DNA of 64,000 nt from JBOGUF01 sp050696075 (GCA_050696075.1 JBOGUF010000191.1:1-64000); one strand, 5' to 3'. Positions 45,927-55,886 are shown, counted from the stretch's first letter. Numbers and translations: made by a program. The notes: generated by a model not told the origin, from the letters alone.

Positions 45927-47252
45927 ATGGCCGACCCGCCTGAGGACTCGACCGACCCGCGGATAGAAGACCGGCAGGCGCTGGAAGCGTTCGTGGTCGA
46001 GAACGCGGACCTGGAATCGCTGGAAGGGCTCCTGGCGCAGTTCAACATCTTCGAGGCGATCGGCGTCATCCGCGAGGAGGTTCATCACTCCGACTTCCTC
46101 GCCTTCCTGCTCGATCCCCGCCAGAACCACCGCTTGGGCGATGCTTTCGTTCGGCGTTTGCTTCAGAAGATACTGATCGCCGCCAAAGACCTTGCTCCGC
46201 CGCTCAGTCCCGTCCACCTCGATTCCTGGGACCTCGGTCGCCTCACCGTCCGCCGCGAGTGGCAGAATATCGACATCCTGCTCGTCGATAAGTCCAACCG
46301 GCTCGTGGTCGTGATCGAGAACAAGATCGACTCGACCGAGCACTCTGGCCAGCTCGGCAGTTACCTTCGCCTGGTTCGTGCGGAGTATCCGGCGCCGGAG
46401 TGGCGGCACCTGGCGATTGACCTCACCCCGGCTGGTGAGGCGCCCTCCGAGACCGACTATCTCCCCGCCGATTACGATCTGGTCGCCGAGGCGGTGGAGA
46501 CAGTGGCTGAGAGCCGGCGGCCAGCGCTGGATCCGGTCCTCTACGGCCTCATGGTCCATTACGTCCACATGCTGAGGAGGCATATCGTGACGGACTCCGA
46601 GATCGCGGACTTGTGCCACCGAATCGACCAGCGACATCGACGGGCGCTCGACCACATCTTCAAGCACCGTCTGAACCGGCTGGCCGAGATCCAAGACATC
46701 CTCCTTGATTGTGTGCGATCTCGGGAGGACTTGATCGAGGACTCGACCTGGTCGAAAAACTTCGTGCGTTTTGGGCACGTGGCCTGGGAGGCATTGCCTA
46801 CAGGCAGCGGTTGGACACCCTCGGGGCGGCTGGTCCTCTTCACGTTCGAGAACTATCCCGACCGCCTGGACCTGATTCTGTGGGTAGGCCCTGGGCCGGC
46901 GGAGGTGCGGCAGCGGTTGATCGACCTGGCCACGGCGAACCAGCCGCCGTATCTCGTGCGCAAGCGGCAGGACCAGAGGTGGAAATGGATCTTTTCGCGT
47001 CGCTTCCTCGAGCTGGAGGACTACGAGAACCTGGAGCGCGACGAGATTAAAGCGCGGATTCGAGCGCGGTGGGATGAGTTCGCGAACCGAGATCTTCCCG
47101 AGCTGGTCGCGCCGATCCAACAGGCGGCGAGTTCCTTTGCGAGTTCGCTGGCGGATGGCGAGGCGAGCAGTGCGGCAGCGCCCGCGTCGTTGGACGAGGC
47201 GGACCAGGGGCCGATGAGCGGCCACGAGAGCGACCGAGCCGAGGCGCTTTAG
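45927..47252 (+). CDS. PD-(D/E)XK nuclease superfamily protein (PDDEXK_4-like)
   Basis: A 441-aa protein. The N-terminal part has the family pattern: EVHHSDFLAFLLDP, the metal-binding Asp in WQNIDILLV and Glu-x-Lys in VVVIENKIDS followed by EHSGQL. The C-terminal region has no recognised domain. Members are found alone and in defence islands; no partner gene is visible. The start may be GTG 45903, ATG 45921 or ATG 45927; AGAGG lies eight bases before the last. Confidence 0.82.
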   Translation: MADPPEDSTDPRIEDRQALEAFVVENADLESLEGLLAQFNIFEAIGVIREEVHHSDFLAFLLDPRQNHRLGDAFVRRLLQKILIAAKDLAPPLSPVHLDSWDLGRLTVRREWQNIDILLVDKSNRLVVVIENKIDSTEHSGQLGSYLRLVRAEYPAPEWRHLAIDLTPAGEAPSETDYLPADYDLVAEAVETVAESRRPALDPVLYGLMVHYVHMLRRHIVTDSEIADLCHRIDQRHRRALDHIFKHRLNRLAEIQDILLDCVRSREDLIEDSTWSKNFVRFGHVAWEALPTGSGWTPSGRLVLFTFENYPDRLDLILWVGPGPAEVRQRLIDLATANQPPYLVRKRQDQRWKWIFSRRFLELEDYENLERDEIKARIRARWDEFANRDLPELVAPIQQAASSFASSLADGEASSAAAPASLDEADQGPMSGHESDRAEAL

Positions 47253-47261
47253 GAGCGTCTT

Positions 47262-48209
47262 TCAGAACCCCACGTTCTCTTTCCCCTTCAGCCCCAGCAT
47301 CTGCCGCGCCTCATCGGGCGTCGCAATATCCAACGACAGCTCGCCGAGGATGCGCACGACCTTGGCGACGAGGTCGGCGTTGGTTTCGGCGAGGACGCCT
47401 TTGCCCAGATAGATGTTGTCCTCCAGGCCGGTGCGGACGTTGCTGCCCATAATTGCGCCCATGGTGACGAGGTTGATCTGGTGGCGGCCGGCGCCGAGGA
47501 CGGACCAGATGTAGTCGTTGCCGAGGAGGCGGTCGGCGGTGCGCTTCATGTGGAGGAGGTCTTCGGCGTCGGTACCGATGCCGCCGAGGATGCCGAAGAT
47601 CGTCTGCACGAAGAGGGGCGGCTTGACCAGGCTGCGGTCGAGGAAATGGGCCAGGTTGTAGAGGTGGCCGACGTCGTAGCACTCGAACTCGAAGCGGACC
47701 CCGTGCGTTTCGCCGAGCTCGCGCAGGATGTATTCGACGTCCTGGTACGTGTTGCGGAAGATGTAGTCGCGGGAGGCTTCGAGGTCGGCGGCTTCCCAGT
47801 CGAATTTGAACTCCTTGATCCGGTTGGCGATCGGGAAGCGACCGAAGTTCATCGAGCCCATGTTGAGGGAGCACATCTCCGGCTTGGCGCGCAGTGCCGC
47901 CGCCAGGCGCTGTTCGAGCGTCATCCCCTGGCCGCCGCCGGTGGTGATGTTGACCACGCCGTTGGTGCGTGCCTTGATCTCGGGCAGGAACTGCATGAAT
48001 ACGTCCGGATCGGGCGTCGGCTTGCCGTTCTCGGCCTGACGGGCATGGAGATGGAGGATCGCCGCGCCGGCCTCCGCCGCCCCCACCGCCGAGTCGGCGA
48101 TCTGCCGGGGTGTGATCGGCAGGTAGGGGGTCTGCGAGGGAACATGCACCGCGCCGGTGATGGCGCAGGTGACGATGACCGTGCGGGCTCCAGCTGTGGC
48201 GGCGGGCAT
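47262..48209 (-). CDS. BKACE (beta-keto acid cleavage enzyme) family protein
   Basis: A 315-aa Zn-dependent enzyme of the Kce family (formerly DUF849), which condenses a beta-keto acid with acetyl-CoA. The zinc ligands lie in LHLHAR and the ECYDVGHL segment; NITTGGG and the end motif GLEDNIYLGKG are typical. ATG 48209 with AGGAGG five bases before it is preferred to a start 11 codons earlier. The keto-acid specificity is unknown. Confidence 0.92.
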   Translation of the reverse strand: MPAATAGARTVIVTCAITGAVHVPSQTPYLPITPRQIADSAVGAAEAGAAILHLHARQAENGKPTPDPDVFMQFLPEIKARTNGVVNITTGGGQGMTLEQRLAAALRAKPEMCSLNMGSMNFGRFPIANRIKEFKFDWEAADLEASRDYIFRNTYQDVEYILRELGETHGVRFEFECYDVGHLYNLAHFLDRSLVKPPLFVQTIFGILGGIGTDAEDLLHMKRTADRLLGNDYIWSVLGAGRHQINLVTMGAIMGSNVRTGLEDNIYLGKGVLAETNADLVAKVVRILGELSLDIATPDEARQMLGLKGKENVGF

Positions 48210-48220
48210 CGATTCCTCCT

Positions 48221-48302
48221 GGCGGAAGGCGGAAGACGGCAATGGTCCGGGAATGTACCCGATGGCGTGGCGGCTGTCGCCCCCTGTCTTCCGTCTTCCG
48301 CC
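48221..48302. repeat. Heptad-based inverted repeat between MATE and BKACE genes
   Basis: GGCGGAAGGCGGAAGACGG (48221-48239) is an imperfect inverted copy, two mismatches, of the text at 48284-48302, which runs into the MATE stop. Each arm is itself built of 7-base units (GGCGGAA, GACGGCA; GTCTTCC). It could serve as a terminator. Confidence 0.7.
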
Positions 48303-49738
48303 TAATGGGCGGCGACGGGCGGGAGTTCCTTGGCGACGGTGGTGAGGACGGAGGAGCTGGGGGCGAGGCGGCGGCGGAGGGTCAACCAGTTGCCGAGGGC
48401 GCCGATGGGTGAGGTGACGAGGAAGGTCAGCCAGACCGTGCCGAGACCGGCGTCGAGCCAGCGCACCGCGCCGAAGGCGAGAGCGACCGCCAACCAGACC
48501 GTCGTCACGCTCATGATCATCGGGGTGCGGGTGTCACCGCTGCCGCGAAGGGCGCCGCCGTTGACCGACCAGACGGCCCAGAAGGGGAGGCCGACGGCGA
48601 GGGCGCGGAGGGCGCGCACGCCGTCCGCGATCACCTCTTCGTCCGAGGTGAAGGCCCGCATTACGAGGCGGGCAAAGACGACGTAGATCAGGCCACCGAC
48701 CGCCATCCAGGCAATTCCCCAGTTCATCGCGATCCGCGTCGCGGTGCGGGCGTGGGCGATATTTCGCGCGCCGACGCTCTGACCGACAAGCGCGGTTGCC
48801 GCCATCGCAAAACCGAAGCCGGGCATAAACGCGATCGAGAGCGCGGTGAAGCCGATCTGCTGCGCCGCCAGGGCAACCGTGCCGAGCAGGGCGACCACAG
48901 CCATCATCACCATGAAGCCGGCGGCCATCAGCATCTGTTCGATCGCCGCTGGGAATCCAAGCTTGAGCAATTGGCGCCCGAAGTGGACGCGTGGTGTCCA
49001 CCCGTCGCGACCTCGGAGCGAGATCACGCGCCGGCCGCGAAGCAGGATGGCGATCAGGATCAGCGCGGCCACGCCCCGCCCAGATGCCGCGGCCCAGGCG
49101 CTGCCGGCGACGCCGAGCTCCGGCATGCCAAAATGGCCGAAGATGAGGACGTAAGCGACGCAGACGTTGACCACATTCGCCACGATCGAGGCTTTGAGCG
49201 GCGTCCGGCTGTCGCCGACGCCGCGGAAGATCGCGCCGCAGACGAAGGTCAGCAGGAGGACGACGCTTGTTGCCGCCGTGACCTCGAGATAGGTCGTCGC
49301 ATGGTCCGCCACGTCCGGCTCGGTGCCGAAGACGGAGATGACGCTCCCCGCGGCGGAATAACCGATGAACGAGATCGGGATCGCCAGAAGAATGCCCCAC
49401 ACCAGTGCCTGGCGGGCGATCTGGCTGGCGCGGCCAACGTTTCCCGCGCCAAACGCCTGCGAGACGAGCACCGTGGCGCCGATGGAAACGGCGCTCAACG
49501 CCGAGATGATGAAGAAGACGACCTCGATCGACGTGCCGACCCCGGCGACGGCCTCTTTGCCGAGCCGCGCGACCATAAGGGTGTCGACCGCGCCGACGGC
49601 GGTCTGGAGGAGGTTTTCGCCGATGATCGGGAGGGCCAAGCCGAGGACACGGCGCTGGTTCATGGCGGGGGGCGGGTTGCCACCGGCACGCGTGGCTTGT
49701 CCGTGCTCAGTATGCGAGGAGTCAACCGTGGTGGCCAT
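48302..49738 (-). CDS. MATE family efflux transporter
   Basis: A 478-aa multidrug/cation antiporter with about 12 helices. N-terminal LALPIIGENLLQTAVGAVDT and the repeated second half (FPAAIEQMLMAAGFMVMM, FALGFAMA-like segment) fit the two six-helix bundles of MATE proteins. It exports organic compounds using a Na+ or H+ gradient. AAGGGA precedes the ATG. Confidence 0.95.
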   Translation of the reverse strand: MATTVDSSHTEHGQATRAGGNPPPAMNQRRVLGLALPIIGENLLQTAVGAVDTLMVARLGKEAVAGVGTSIEVVFFIISALSAVSIGATVLVSQAFGAGNVGRASQIARQALVWGILLAIPISFIGYSAAGSVISVFGTEPDVADHATTYLEVTAATSVVLLLTFVCGAIFRGVGDSRTPLKASIVANVVNVCVAYVLIFGHFGMPELGVAGSAWAAASGRGVAALILIAILLRGRRVISLRGRDGWTPRVHFGRQLLKLGFPAAIEQMLMAAGFMVMMAVVALLGTVALAAQQIGFTALSIAFMPGFGFAMAATALVGQSVGARNIAHARTATRIAMNWGIAWMAVGGLIYVVFARLVMRAFTSDEEVIADGVRALRALAVGLPFWAVWSVNGGALRGSGDTRTPMIMSVTTVWLAVALAFGAVRWLDAGLGTVWLTFLVTSPIGALGNWLTLRRRLAPSSSVLTTVAKELPPVAAH

Positions 49739-49803
49739 GCGCGTTCCCTTTTGCCCCGCAACAAGAGGCGGACGAGCCTTGCGCCGCGCCGCGTAGCATA
49801 GCG

Positions 49804-49831
49804 GTGCTGAGCGCTGGGTGCTGGGTACTGT
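49804..49831. repeat. Heptad repeat array between MATE and proline racemase genes
   Basis: Four in-phase units, GTGCTGA, GCGCTGG, GTGCTGG and GTACTGT, in the spacer between divergent genes. Unit length matches the other arrays. Confidence 0.65.
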
Positions 49832-49890
49832 GTGGCCTTGGTGACTACACTGGCGGAATGACGGAACGAGGGATCGCGTGGGGGTAGCGA

Positions 49891-50883
49891 ATGCGGTTCG
49901 AACGGACGATTACCACGATCGACGCGCATGCGGGCGGCGAGCCGCTGCGCATTGTCACGTCCGGACTGCCGCCATTGCCGGGCGCGACGATGTTGGAGCG
50001 CCGGCGGTGGATGCACGAGCACCTCGACGTCGTTCGCCGCGTTCTGCTCTGGGAGCCGCGCGGCCATGCCGACATGTACGGGGCGGTGCTCACCCCGCCG
50101 GGCAGCCCCGATGCCGATTACGGCGTGCTCTTCCTCACGAACGAGGGGTACAGCACGATGTGCGGGCATGGCGTGATCGCGCTGACGACGGCGCTGATCG
50201 AAACCGGCGCCGTTTCGAACGCTGCTGTCACCTACGACTCACCGGCGGGCCTGATTCGCGCCCGCGCGACGATGGTCGAGGACCGCGTGACGGCGGTCGC
50301 GTTCGAGAATGTCCCGGCGTTTCGGTTTGCCAAGGGGATCGAGATCCACACCTCGCGTGGCACGACTCAGGTCGACGTTTGCTTCGGTGGGGCGTTCTAT
50401 GCCCTGGTCGATGCGGCGGCGCTCGGCACGGAGGTGCGGCGCGAGCAGGTGGCCGAGTTGATTGAGCTCGGGATGGAAGTCAAACGCGCCGTCGAAGCGG
50501 CGACCGAGGTGCGGCATCCTGTCGAACCCGAGTTGCATGGGATCTACGGCACGATCATCTCAGAACGGCCGCACCTGGCTGGTTCGCACGGCCGCAACGT
50601 CACGATCTTCGCCCAATCGGAAGTCGATCGTTCGCCGTGTGGGACCGGTACGTCGGCGAAGCTCGCCAAGCTGTATGCGGACAGTCAGATTGGTATCAGG
50701 GAGCCGTATGTCCACGAGAGCATGATTGACACCACCTTTACCGGGACGGTGCTCGGGGAAACGGAAGTTGGCGGATTGCCGGCCGTGGTGACGGAGATTA
50801 GTGGTCGCGGCTTTCTGACCGGCTTCCACACTTTCGTCGTCGACCCCGACGACCCGACCCGCAACGGATTCCTCGTCCGCTGA
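49891..50883 (+). CDS. Proline racemase / hydroxyproline epimerase family enzyme
   Basis: A 330-aa cofactor-independent racemase. Both catalytic cysteines are present: Cys91 (TMCGHGVI) and Cys250 (DRSPCGTGTSA). That makes it a racemase or epimerase and not a trans-3-hydroxyproline dehydratase, in which one is replaced. It may act on proline or 4-hydroxyproline. Its place before the sugar importer is probably incidental. Confidence 0.92.
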   Translation: MRFERTITTIDAHAGGEPLRIVTSGLPPLPGATMLERRRWMHEHLDVVRRVLLWEPRGHADMYGAVLTPPGSPDADYGVLFLTNEGYSTMCGHGVIALTTALIETGAVSNAAVTYDSPAGLIRARATMVEDRVTAVAFENVPAFRFAKGIEIHTSRGTTQVDVCFGGAFYALVDAAALGTEVRREQVAELIELGMEVKRAVEAATEVRHPVEPELHGIYGTIISERPHLAGSHGRNVTIFAQSEVDRSPCGTGTSAKLAKLYADSQIGIREPYVHESMIDTTFTGTVLGETEVGGLPAVVTEISGRGFLTGFHTFVVDPDDPTRNGFLVR

Positions 50884-51099
50884 CCGGAGATGACAGGTGG
50901 CGTTCGCCGGTGATCAAGAAGCCGTCGTAGCCACTGACCGGCAGCACCCTTGCCCTCCGTCTGTGTTCAGCAAGGAGCGCGCCGCCGACGCATTGCCTCT
51001 TGCGGTGGCTGCCTGCCGTGTGTAGGCTGGTCGGCGTCCTTATTATCGGGTCCACATCGACTGGGGCGAACCGCGCCGAAAGGTGGGCAGGTCGACGGA

Positions 51100-52659
51100 A
51101 TGGACCATGAAGCCCCCGTGTCCCTCTCGAATGCGACACCACCGGTTGTCGAGCTCCGTGGCGTCGCCAAGCAGTTCGGCGTCGTCAGAGCGCTGCGCGG
51201 TGTCGATCTCGAACTGATGCCAGGCGAGGTGCATGCCCTCGTCGGTGAGAACGGTGCTGGCAAGAGCACCCTCGTCAAGTTCCTGGCCGGAGTTCACCGG
51301 CCTGACAGCGGCGCGCTCTTCCTCGATGGGCAACCCGTCGACCTCCATTCGCCGCTCGACGCGCGCCAGCACGGTATCGCCGTCATCCATCAGCATCCGA
51401 CGCTTTTTCCCGACCTCGACGTTGCGGAGAACATCTTCATGGGGCGCCAGCCGCGGAACCGAATCGGCCGGATCGACTGGCGGGCGATGTACCGAAAGAC
51501 GTTTCGGCTACTGGCGCAGCTCGACGTGGGCTTCGCTCCGTCGACACCGGTCCAAGGGTTGCCGGTGGCGGACCAGCAGCTTGTCGAAATCGCGAAGGCT
51601 CTCTCCCTGGACGCGCGGGTGCTGGTGATGGACGAGCCGACGGCATCGTTGTCCGCGCACGAGGTCGACAAGCTCTTCGCGATCGTCCGGCAATTGCGGA
51701 GCCGAGGCGTGGCGATCCTGTTCGTCAGTCACCGGCTGGAGGAGGTGTTCGCGCTCGCCGATCGGATCACAGTCTTTCGCGACGGCGCGCGTGTGGCAAC
51801 TGCCCGGACGGGTGAGCTGACGACCGAGGAGACAATCCGGCATATGGTGGGCCGGCGGTTGGAGGCGCTCTTCCCCAAGGAGGCGGCCGAGATCGGCGCG
51901 GTCGTTCTCTCGGTGCGGGGCCTGACGCGGTCCGGGGCGTTTCGCGACGTTGGGTTCGATCTGCGCCGCGGCGAGATCCTCGGACTCTTTGGCCTGGTGG
52001 GCGCCGGTCGGACGGAGGTCGCCCGAGTTCTGTTTGGCATCGACCGGGCGGAGGGGGGCGAGGTCCACATCGACGGCCGACGCGTCACCTTTGGTTCGCC
52101 GGGGGATGCATTGGCGTGGGGCATTGGCTACGTCCCGGAGGACCGGCATGGGCAAGGATTGGTGCTGCCGTTTCCGGTCATGGCGAACATGACGATTCCG
52201 ATTGTTTCCCGGTTGAGCCGCTGGGGGCTGATCGACCGCCGGCGGGAGCGCCGAACCGCCCAGGAGCTTGCCACGCGATTGCAGGTTCGCGCGGCTAGCA
52301 TCGATCAAATCGCCGCCGAGCTCTCCGGCGGCAACCAACAAAAGGTCGTGCTGGCGAAGTGGCTTGCCACCAACCCCTCGATCCTGATCCTCGACGAGCC
52401 GACGCGCGGCATCGACATCGGAACCAAGGCGGAGGTCCATCGAATCATCTCGCGCCTGGCCGCACAGGGTATGGCGATCCTTCTCATCTCGAGCGAGTTG
52501 CCCGAAGTACTGGGAATGGCGGACCGCATCCTAGTCATGCACGAAGGACGAATAACGAGGAGATTCGATCGCGGCGACGTCGATCAGGAGCGGATCATGT
52601 TTGCGGCAACCGGGCAGGAGCGGCCGGTCCGTGTGGAGGCGGTGCATGGCATCGGCTAA
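51100..52659 (+). CDS. Sugar ABC transporter ATPase (RbsA/RhaT type, two nucleotide-binding domains)
   Basis: A 519-aa double ATPase. The first half has GENGAGKST and MDEPTASLS, the second LSGGNQQKVVLAKWL and ILDEPTRGID; as usual for this class the second Walker A is degenerate (GLVGAGRTE). ATG 51100 with AGG about eight bases upstream; the frame's first 50 codons are not supported. It overlaps the first permease gene by 14 bases. The binding protein suggests rhamnose or a similar deoxy sugar. Confidence 0.93.
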   Translation: MDHEAPVSLSNATPPVVELRGVAKQFGVVRALRGVDLELMPGEVHALVGENGAGKSTLVKFLAGVHRPDSGALFLDGQPVDLHSPLDARQHGIAVIHQHPTLFPDLDVAENIFMGRQPRNRIGRIDWRAMYRKTFRLLAQLDVGFAPSTPVQGLPVADQQLVEIAKALSLDARVLVMDEPTASLSAHEVDKLFAIVRQLRSRGVAILFVSHRLEEVFALADRITVFRDGARVATARTGELTTEETIRHMVGRRLEALFPKEAAEIGAVVLSVRGLTRSGAFRDVGFDLRRGEILGLFGLVGAGRTEVARVLFGIDRAEGGEVHIDGRRVTFGSPGDALAWGIGYVPEDRHGQGLVLPFPVMANMTIPIVSRLSRWGLIDRRRERRTAQELATRLQVRAASIDQIAAELSGGNQQKVVLAKWLATNPSILILDEPTRGIDIGTKAEVHRIISRLAAQGMAILLISSELPEVLGMADRILVMHEGRITRRFDRGDVDQERIMFAATGQERPVRVEAVHGIG

Positions 52660-53677
52660 CACCCGGGCGGGCGCGCGGCTGCAATTCAGCGCGGCGCGAC
52701 TGGCTCGCGCCGTGGGGCGAGTGCGCGAGACTGGGCTGCTTATCGCGCTGGCGGCGATCGTCCTGATCGTGACGGTGCAAGCGCCTCGATTTCTCTCCAC
52801 GAACAATATCCGCCAAATCCTCCTCTCGGTGTCGATCATCGCGATCGTCGCGGTCGGCCAAACGCTCGTCGTCTTGACGCGCAACGTCGATCTCTCGGTG
52901 GCGTCGACTATGGGGCTAGTGGCCTACGTCGTGCGGGATCTGTTGCGGAACGATCCGGACCTCAGCATTCCGCTGGTAATCGGGCTGGGTTGCCTCCTGG
53001 GAGCAGGGCTGGGAGCCATCAACGGCGCCCTGGTGGCGATCGGGCGGGTGCCGGCGATTGTGGCGACCCTCGGCACGCTCTACGTCTACCGCGGCGTCGT
53101 GTTTGCCTACGGCGGCGGTGAACTCATCACCGCTTCGGACGTGCCGCGCGCGTTCCGCGAGATAGCCCTGTCACGGCCGGTGGGCATTCCGACGCCGATC
53201 CTCGTCACGGCGGGCATCGCGCTGATCTTCGCGTACCTCCTCCGCTATTCCCGGGCCGGACGGCAGCTCTATGCGATCGGCAGCAACCCGGAATCGGCTC
53301 GCCTGGCCGGATTGCCCCAAACGCGGCTCGTCTTCGGCGCGTTCGTCGTCTGTGGACTGCTCGCCGGGGTCGGCGGCGTCCTTTGGGGCGCGCGGTTCCC
53401 GTCGGTCGATGCCCGCGCGGCGACCGGATACGAACTGCTGGTCGTGGCCGCCGTGGTGGTCGGCGGCGTGAACATCTTCGGTGGGTCCGGGACCGTGTTC
53501 GGGGCAGTGCTCGGGGCGATCCTTCTGGGGACCATCCAGAACGCACTGACGATCCTGCGAATCAACCCCTTCTGGCTACAAGCGATCTCCGGTGGGGCGA
53601 TTCTGGCGGCGGTGACAGTCGACGCGCTGATCACGCGGCGACTGCAACGCTCGTTGGTCGCGAGGCGGCGGCGATGA
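52646..53677 (+). CDS. Sugar ABC transporter permease 1 (RbsC/RhaP type)
   Basis: A 343-aa membrane permease with about ten helices and the family segment TRNVDLSVASTMGL plus GGVNIFGGSGTVFGAVLGA. ATG 52646 lies within the ATPase gene end and has GGAGG six bases before it. Confidence 0.93.
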   Translation: MASANTRAGARLQFSAARLARAVGRVRETGLLIALAAIVLIVTVQAPRFLSTNNIRQILLSVSIIAIVAVGQTLVVLTRNVDLSVASTMGLVAYVVRDLLRNDPDLSIPLVIGLGCLLGAGLGAINGALVAIGRVPAIVATLGTLYVYRGVVFAYGGGELITASDVPRAFREIALSRPVGIPTPILVTAGIALIFAYLLRYSRAGRQLYAIGSNPESARLAGLPQTRLVFGAFVVCGLLAGVGGVLWGARFPSVDARAATGYELLVVAAVVVGGVNIFGGSGTVFGAVLGAILLGTIQNALTILRINPFWLQAISGGAILAAVTVDALITRRLQRSLVARRRR

Positions 53678-54684
53678 GCATTCGGTCGTTGCTTGCCCGG
53701 TGGGAAACGCTGCTGCTCGCGGTGCTGATCGGCCTGGTCGTTCTCGGATCGGCAGTGTCCGATGTCTTCTTCCGGGGCTCGAACTTCACCCTGATTGCCG
53801 GTTCGACGATGGAAAAGGCGATCATGGCCCTGCCCATGGCGCTGATCATCATCGCGGGAGAGATCGACCTCTCCGTCGCGTCGATCCTCGGCCTCTCCAG
53901 CGCCGTACTCGGCGAGACCTGGGCCGCCGGCTGGCCGCTCTGGGCGTGCATTGCTCTGGCACTGCTGGTCGGCGCTCTGGCCGGGCTGCTCAACGGGCTG
54001 CTGGTGACGAAGCTGGGGTTGCCGTCGCTCGTCGTCACCTTGGGCACGCTGGCGCTCTACCGCGGGCTGGCGTACGTCATCCTCGGCGACCAAGCCATCA
54101 GCGACTACCCCGCGGGTTTTGCCTCGTTTGGCTTCGACACGATCCCGGGCACCGGCGTTCCCTGGTCGATGCTGGTGTTCCTGCCATTGCTCGCGATCTT
54201 CGCCGTGCTACTCCACCGGAGTTGGGTTGGCCGGCACATCTACGCCGTGGGGAGCAATGTGGAGGCGGCGCGGTTCTCCGCGGTGCGGGTGAACCGGATC
54301 AAGCTGTGGCTCTTCGTCGCATCCGGTACTATGGCCGCGGTGGCCGGTGTGCTCTATACGGCGCGCGTCTCCAGTAGCCGGGCCGACAACGCCGAGGGGT
54401 TCGAGCTCGACGTGATCGCCGCGGTCCTGCTCGGCGGGGTGAGCATCTTTGGCGGACGGGGTACCCTTGTCGGCGTCGTCCTCTCGCTCGCGATCATCGC
54501 GACGCTGCGCGACATTCTCGCCTTGACCAGTTCCAATCCGGAGTTGCAGAGCATCGCCGTTGGCAGCTTGCTGATCCTGTCGGTCCTCGGACCAACGGTA
54601 GCGCGCCGTCTCTCGCGGACTCGCTCCCGCGGCGGAATCGACGCCGGTCTCCGAAGTGCCGCCGAACCTGACGTCGGGGATTAG
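53674..54684 (+). CDS. Sugar ABC transporter permease 2 (RbsC/RhaQ type)
   Basis: A 336-aa permease paralogous to the first (AGEIDLSVASILGLSS, GGVSIFGGRGTLVGVVL). The start ATG overlaps the stop of permease 1 as ATGA; the 97 codons before it in the same frame are a shadow. Two different permeases are normal for the rhamnose and AI-2 importers. Confidence 0.93.
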   Translation: MSIRSLLARWETLLLAVLIGLVVLGSAVSDVFFRGSNFTLIAGSTMEKAIMALPMALIIIAGEIDLSVASILGLSSAVLGETWAAGWPLWACIALALLVGALAGLLNGLLVTKLGLPSLVVTLGTLALYRGLAYVILGDQAISDYPAGFASFGFDTIPGTGVPWSMLVFLPLLAIFAVLLHRSWVGRHIYAVGSNVEAARFSAVRVNRIKLWLFVASGTMAAVAGVLYTARVSSSRADNAEGFELDVIAAVLLGGVSIFGGRGTLVGVVLSLAIIATLRDILALTSSNPELQSIAVGSLLILSVLGPTVARRLSRTRSRGGIDAGLRSAAEPDVGD

Positions 54685-54776
54685 CGTCAACGAAAGGAGG
54701 TCGAAACGGAGAGACTCACTTTCGAAACGGGTGTGCGCTTGATCGCAACGAGTACACGACGTGGAGGAGAAAGGGA

Positions 54777-55886
54777 ATGAACACCCGGGCATCCGCGGTT
54801 CTGATTCGGTTCCTGCTCGTCGCATTGCTTGGTCTGCCGATGCTCGCCCTCGGCGCGGGACGGATTGTCGCCCAGGAGACGGACTGCGCGCCCGCGGCAA
54901 CCCCAATCGGCGGCGAGATGACAGCCAGCCCAGGCGCCGCCGCGGCGCCGGCGGCATCGCCGTCTGACGGCGGAGAGCTGAACATTGCGTTCCTGCCCAA
55001 GGATGTCGTCAATAACTACTTCGCCAACTCGTTTCAAGGCGCCGAGGAGGCCGCCGCGGAACTCGAGGGTCAGGTCAAGCAGGTCGGTCCTGACACGCCG
55101 AACGCGGCGGAGCAGGTCACTTTTATCCAGAGCCTGACCCAGGAAGGGGTCGGCGCGATCGCTGTCTCGGCCAACGACCCGAATGCCCTTGCCCCGGCGC
55201 TGCAAGAGGCCATGGAGCAGGGCATCAAGGTCGTCAGCTTCGACTCCGACGTTGCGCCGGACGCCCGCCACGTCTTCGTCAACCAGGCTGACTCCGAGCA
55301 GATTGGCCGGATTCAAGTGCAGATCATGGGCCGATTGCTCGGCTGCGAGGGGCAGATTGCGGTTCTCTCCGCCGCCGCTACGGCGACCAACCAGAACGCC
55401 TGGATCGGCTTTATGGAGGACGAACTGACCAAACCCGGCTACGAAGGGATGGAGCTTGTCGAGATTGCCTATGGCGACGACGAGCCGCAAAAGAGCTACG
55501 ACACCACCGCCGAGCTCTTGACGGCCTACCCCGACCTCAGGGGGATCATCGCGCCGACCTCGGTCGGCATCGCCGCCGCCGCCGCCGCGCTCGAGGACAA
55601 TGAGCGGACCGACGTCGCCCTAACCGGTCTCGGTCTGCCGAACGAGCTGCGCGACTACGTGAAGCGGGGCACGATCCAGGAGTTCGCGCTCTGGAACCCG
55701 GTCGACCTCTACTACCTGACCTTTTACACCGCCGCCGCGCTGATCAGCGGCGAGATCACCGGCGCCCCGGGCGAAACCTACAGCGCCGGTAAGCTCGGCG
55801 CCTACACAATCGGGGAGAACAGCGCCGTCCTCCTCGGACCGCCGTTCATCTTCGACGCCGAGAATATCGACCAGTTCGATTTCTAA
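54777..55886 (+). CDS. Rhamnose-type sugar-binding protein (RhaS-like)
   Basis: A 369-aa exported binding protein with a signal peptide and an Ala/Pro-rich linker. The text AISVSANDPNAL-like (AIAVSANDPNALAPAL), AAATATNQNAW, GIIAPTSVGIAAAA and TGLGLPNELRDYV is close to what I recall of RhaS rhamnose-binding proteins, and less close to the AI-2 receptor LsrB. It delivers ligand to the two permeases encoded just upstream. GGAGGAGAAAGGGA precedes the ATG. Confidence 0.88.
   Translation: MNTRASAVLIRFLLVALLGLPMLALGAGRIVAQETDCAPAATPIGGEMTASPGAAAAPAASPSDGGELNIAFLPKDVVNNYFANSFQGAEEAAAELEGQVKQVGPDTPNAAEQVTFIQSLTQEGVGAIAVSANDPNALAPALQEAMEQGIKVVSFDSDVAPDARHVFVNQADSEQIGRIQVQIMGRLLGCEGQIAVLSAAATATNQNAWIGFMEDELTKPGYEGMELVEIAYGDDEPQKSYDTTAELLTAYPDLRGIIAPTSVGIAAAAAALEDNERTDVALTGLGLPNELRDYVKRGTIQEFALWNPVDLYYLTFYTAAALISGEITGAPGETYSAGKLGAYTIGENSAVLLGPPFIFDAENIDQFDF

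Noticed and set aside
53383..54684. Treating the second sugar permease as a 433-aa protein
   Set aside because: The first 97 codons are a shadow of permease 1; the ATG at 53674 overlaps its stop.
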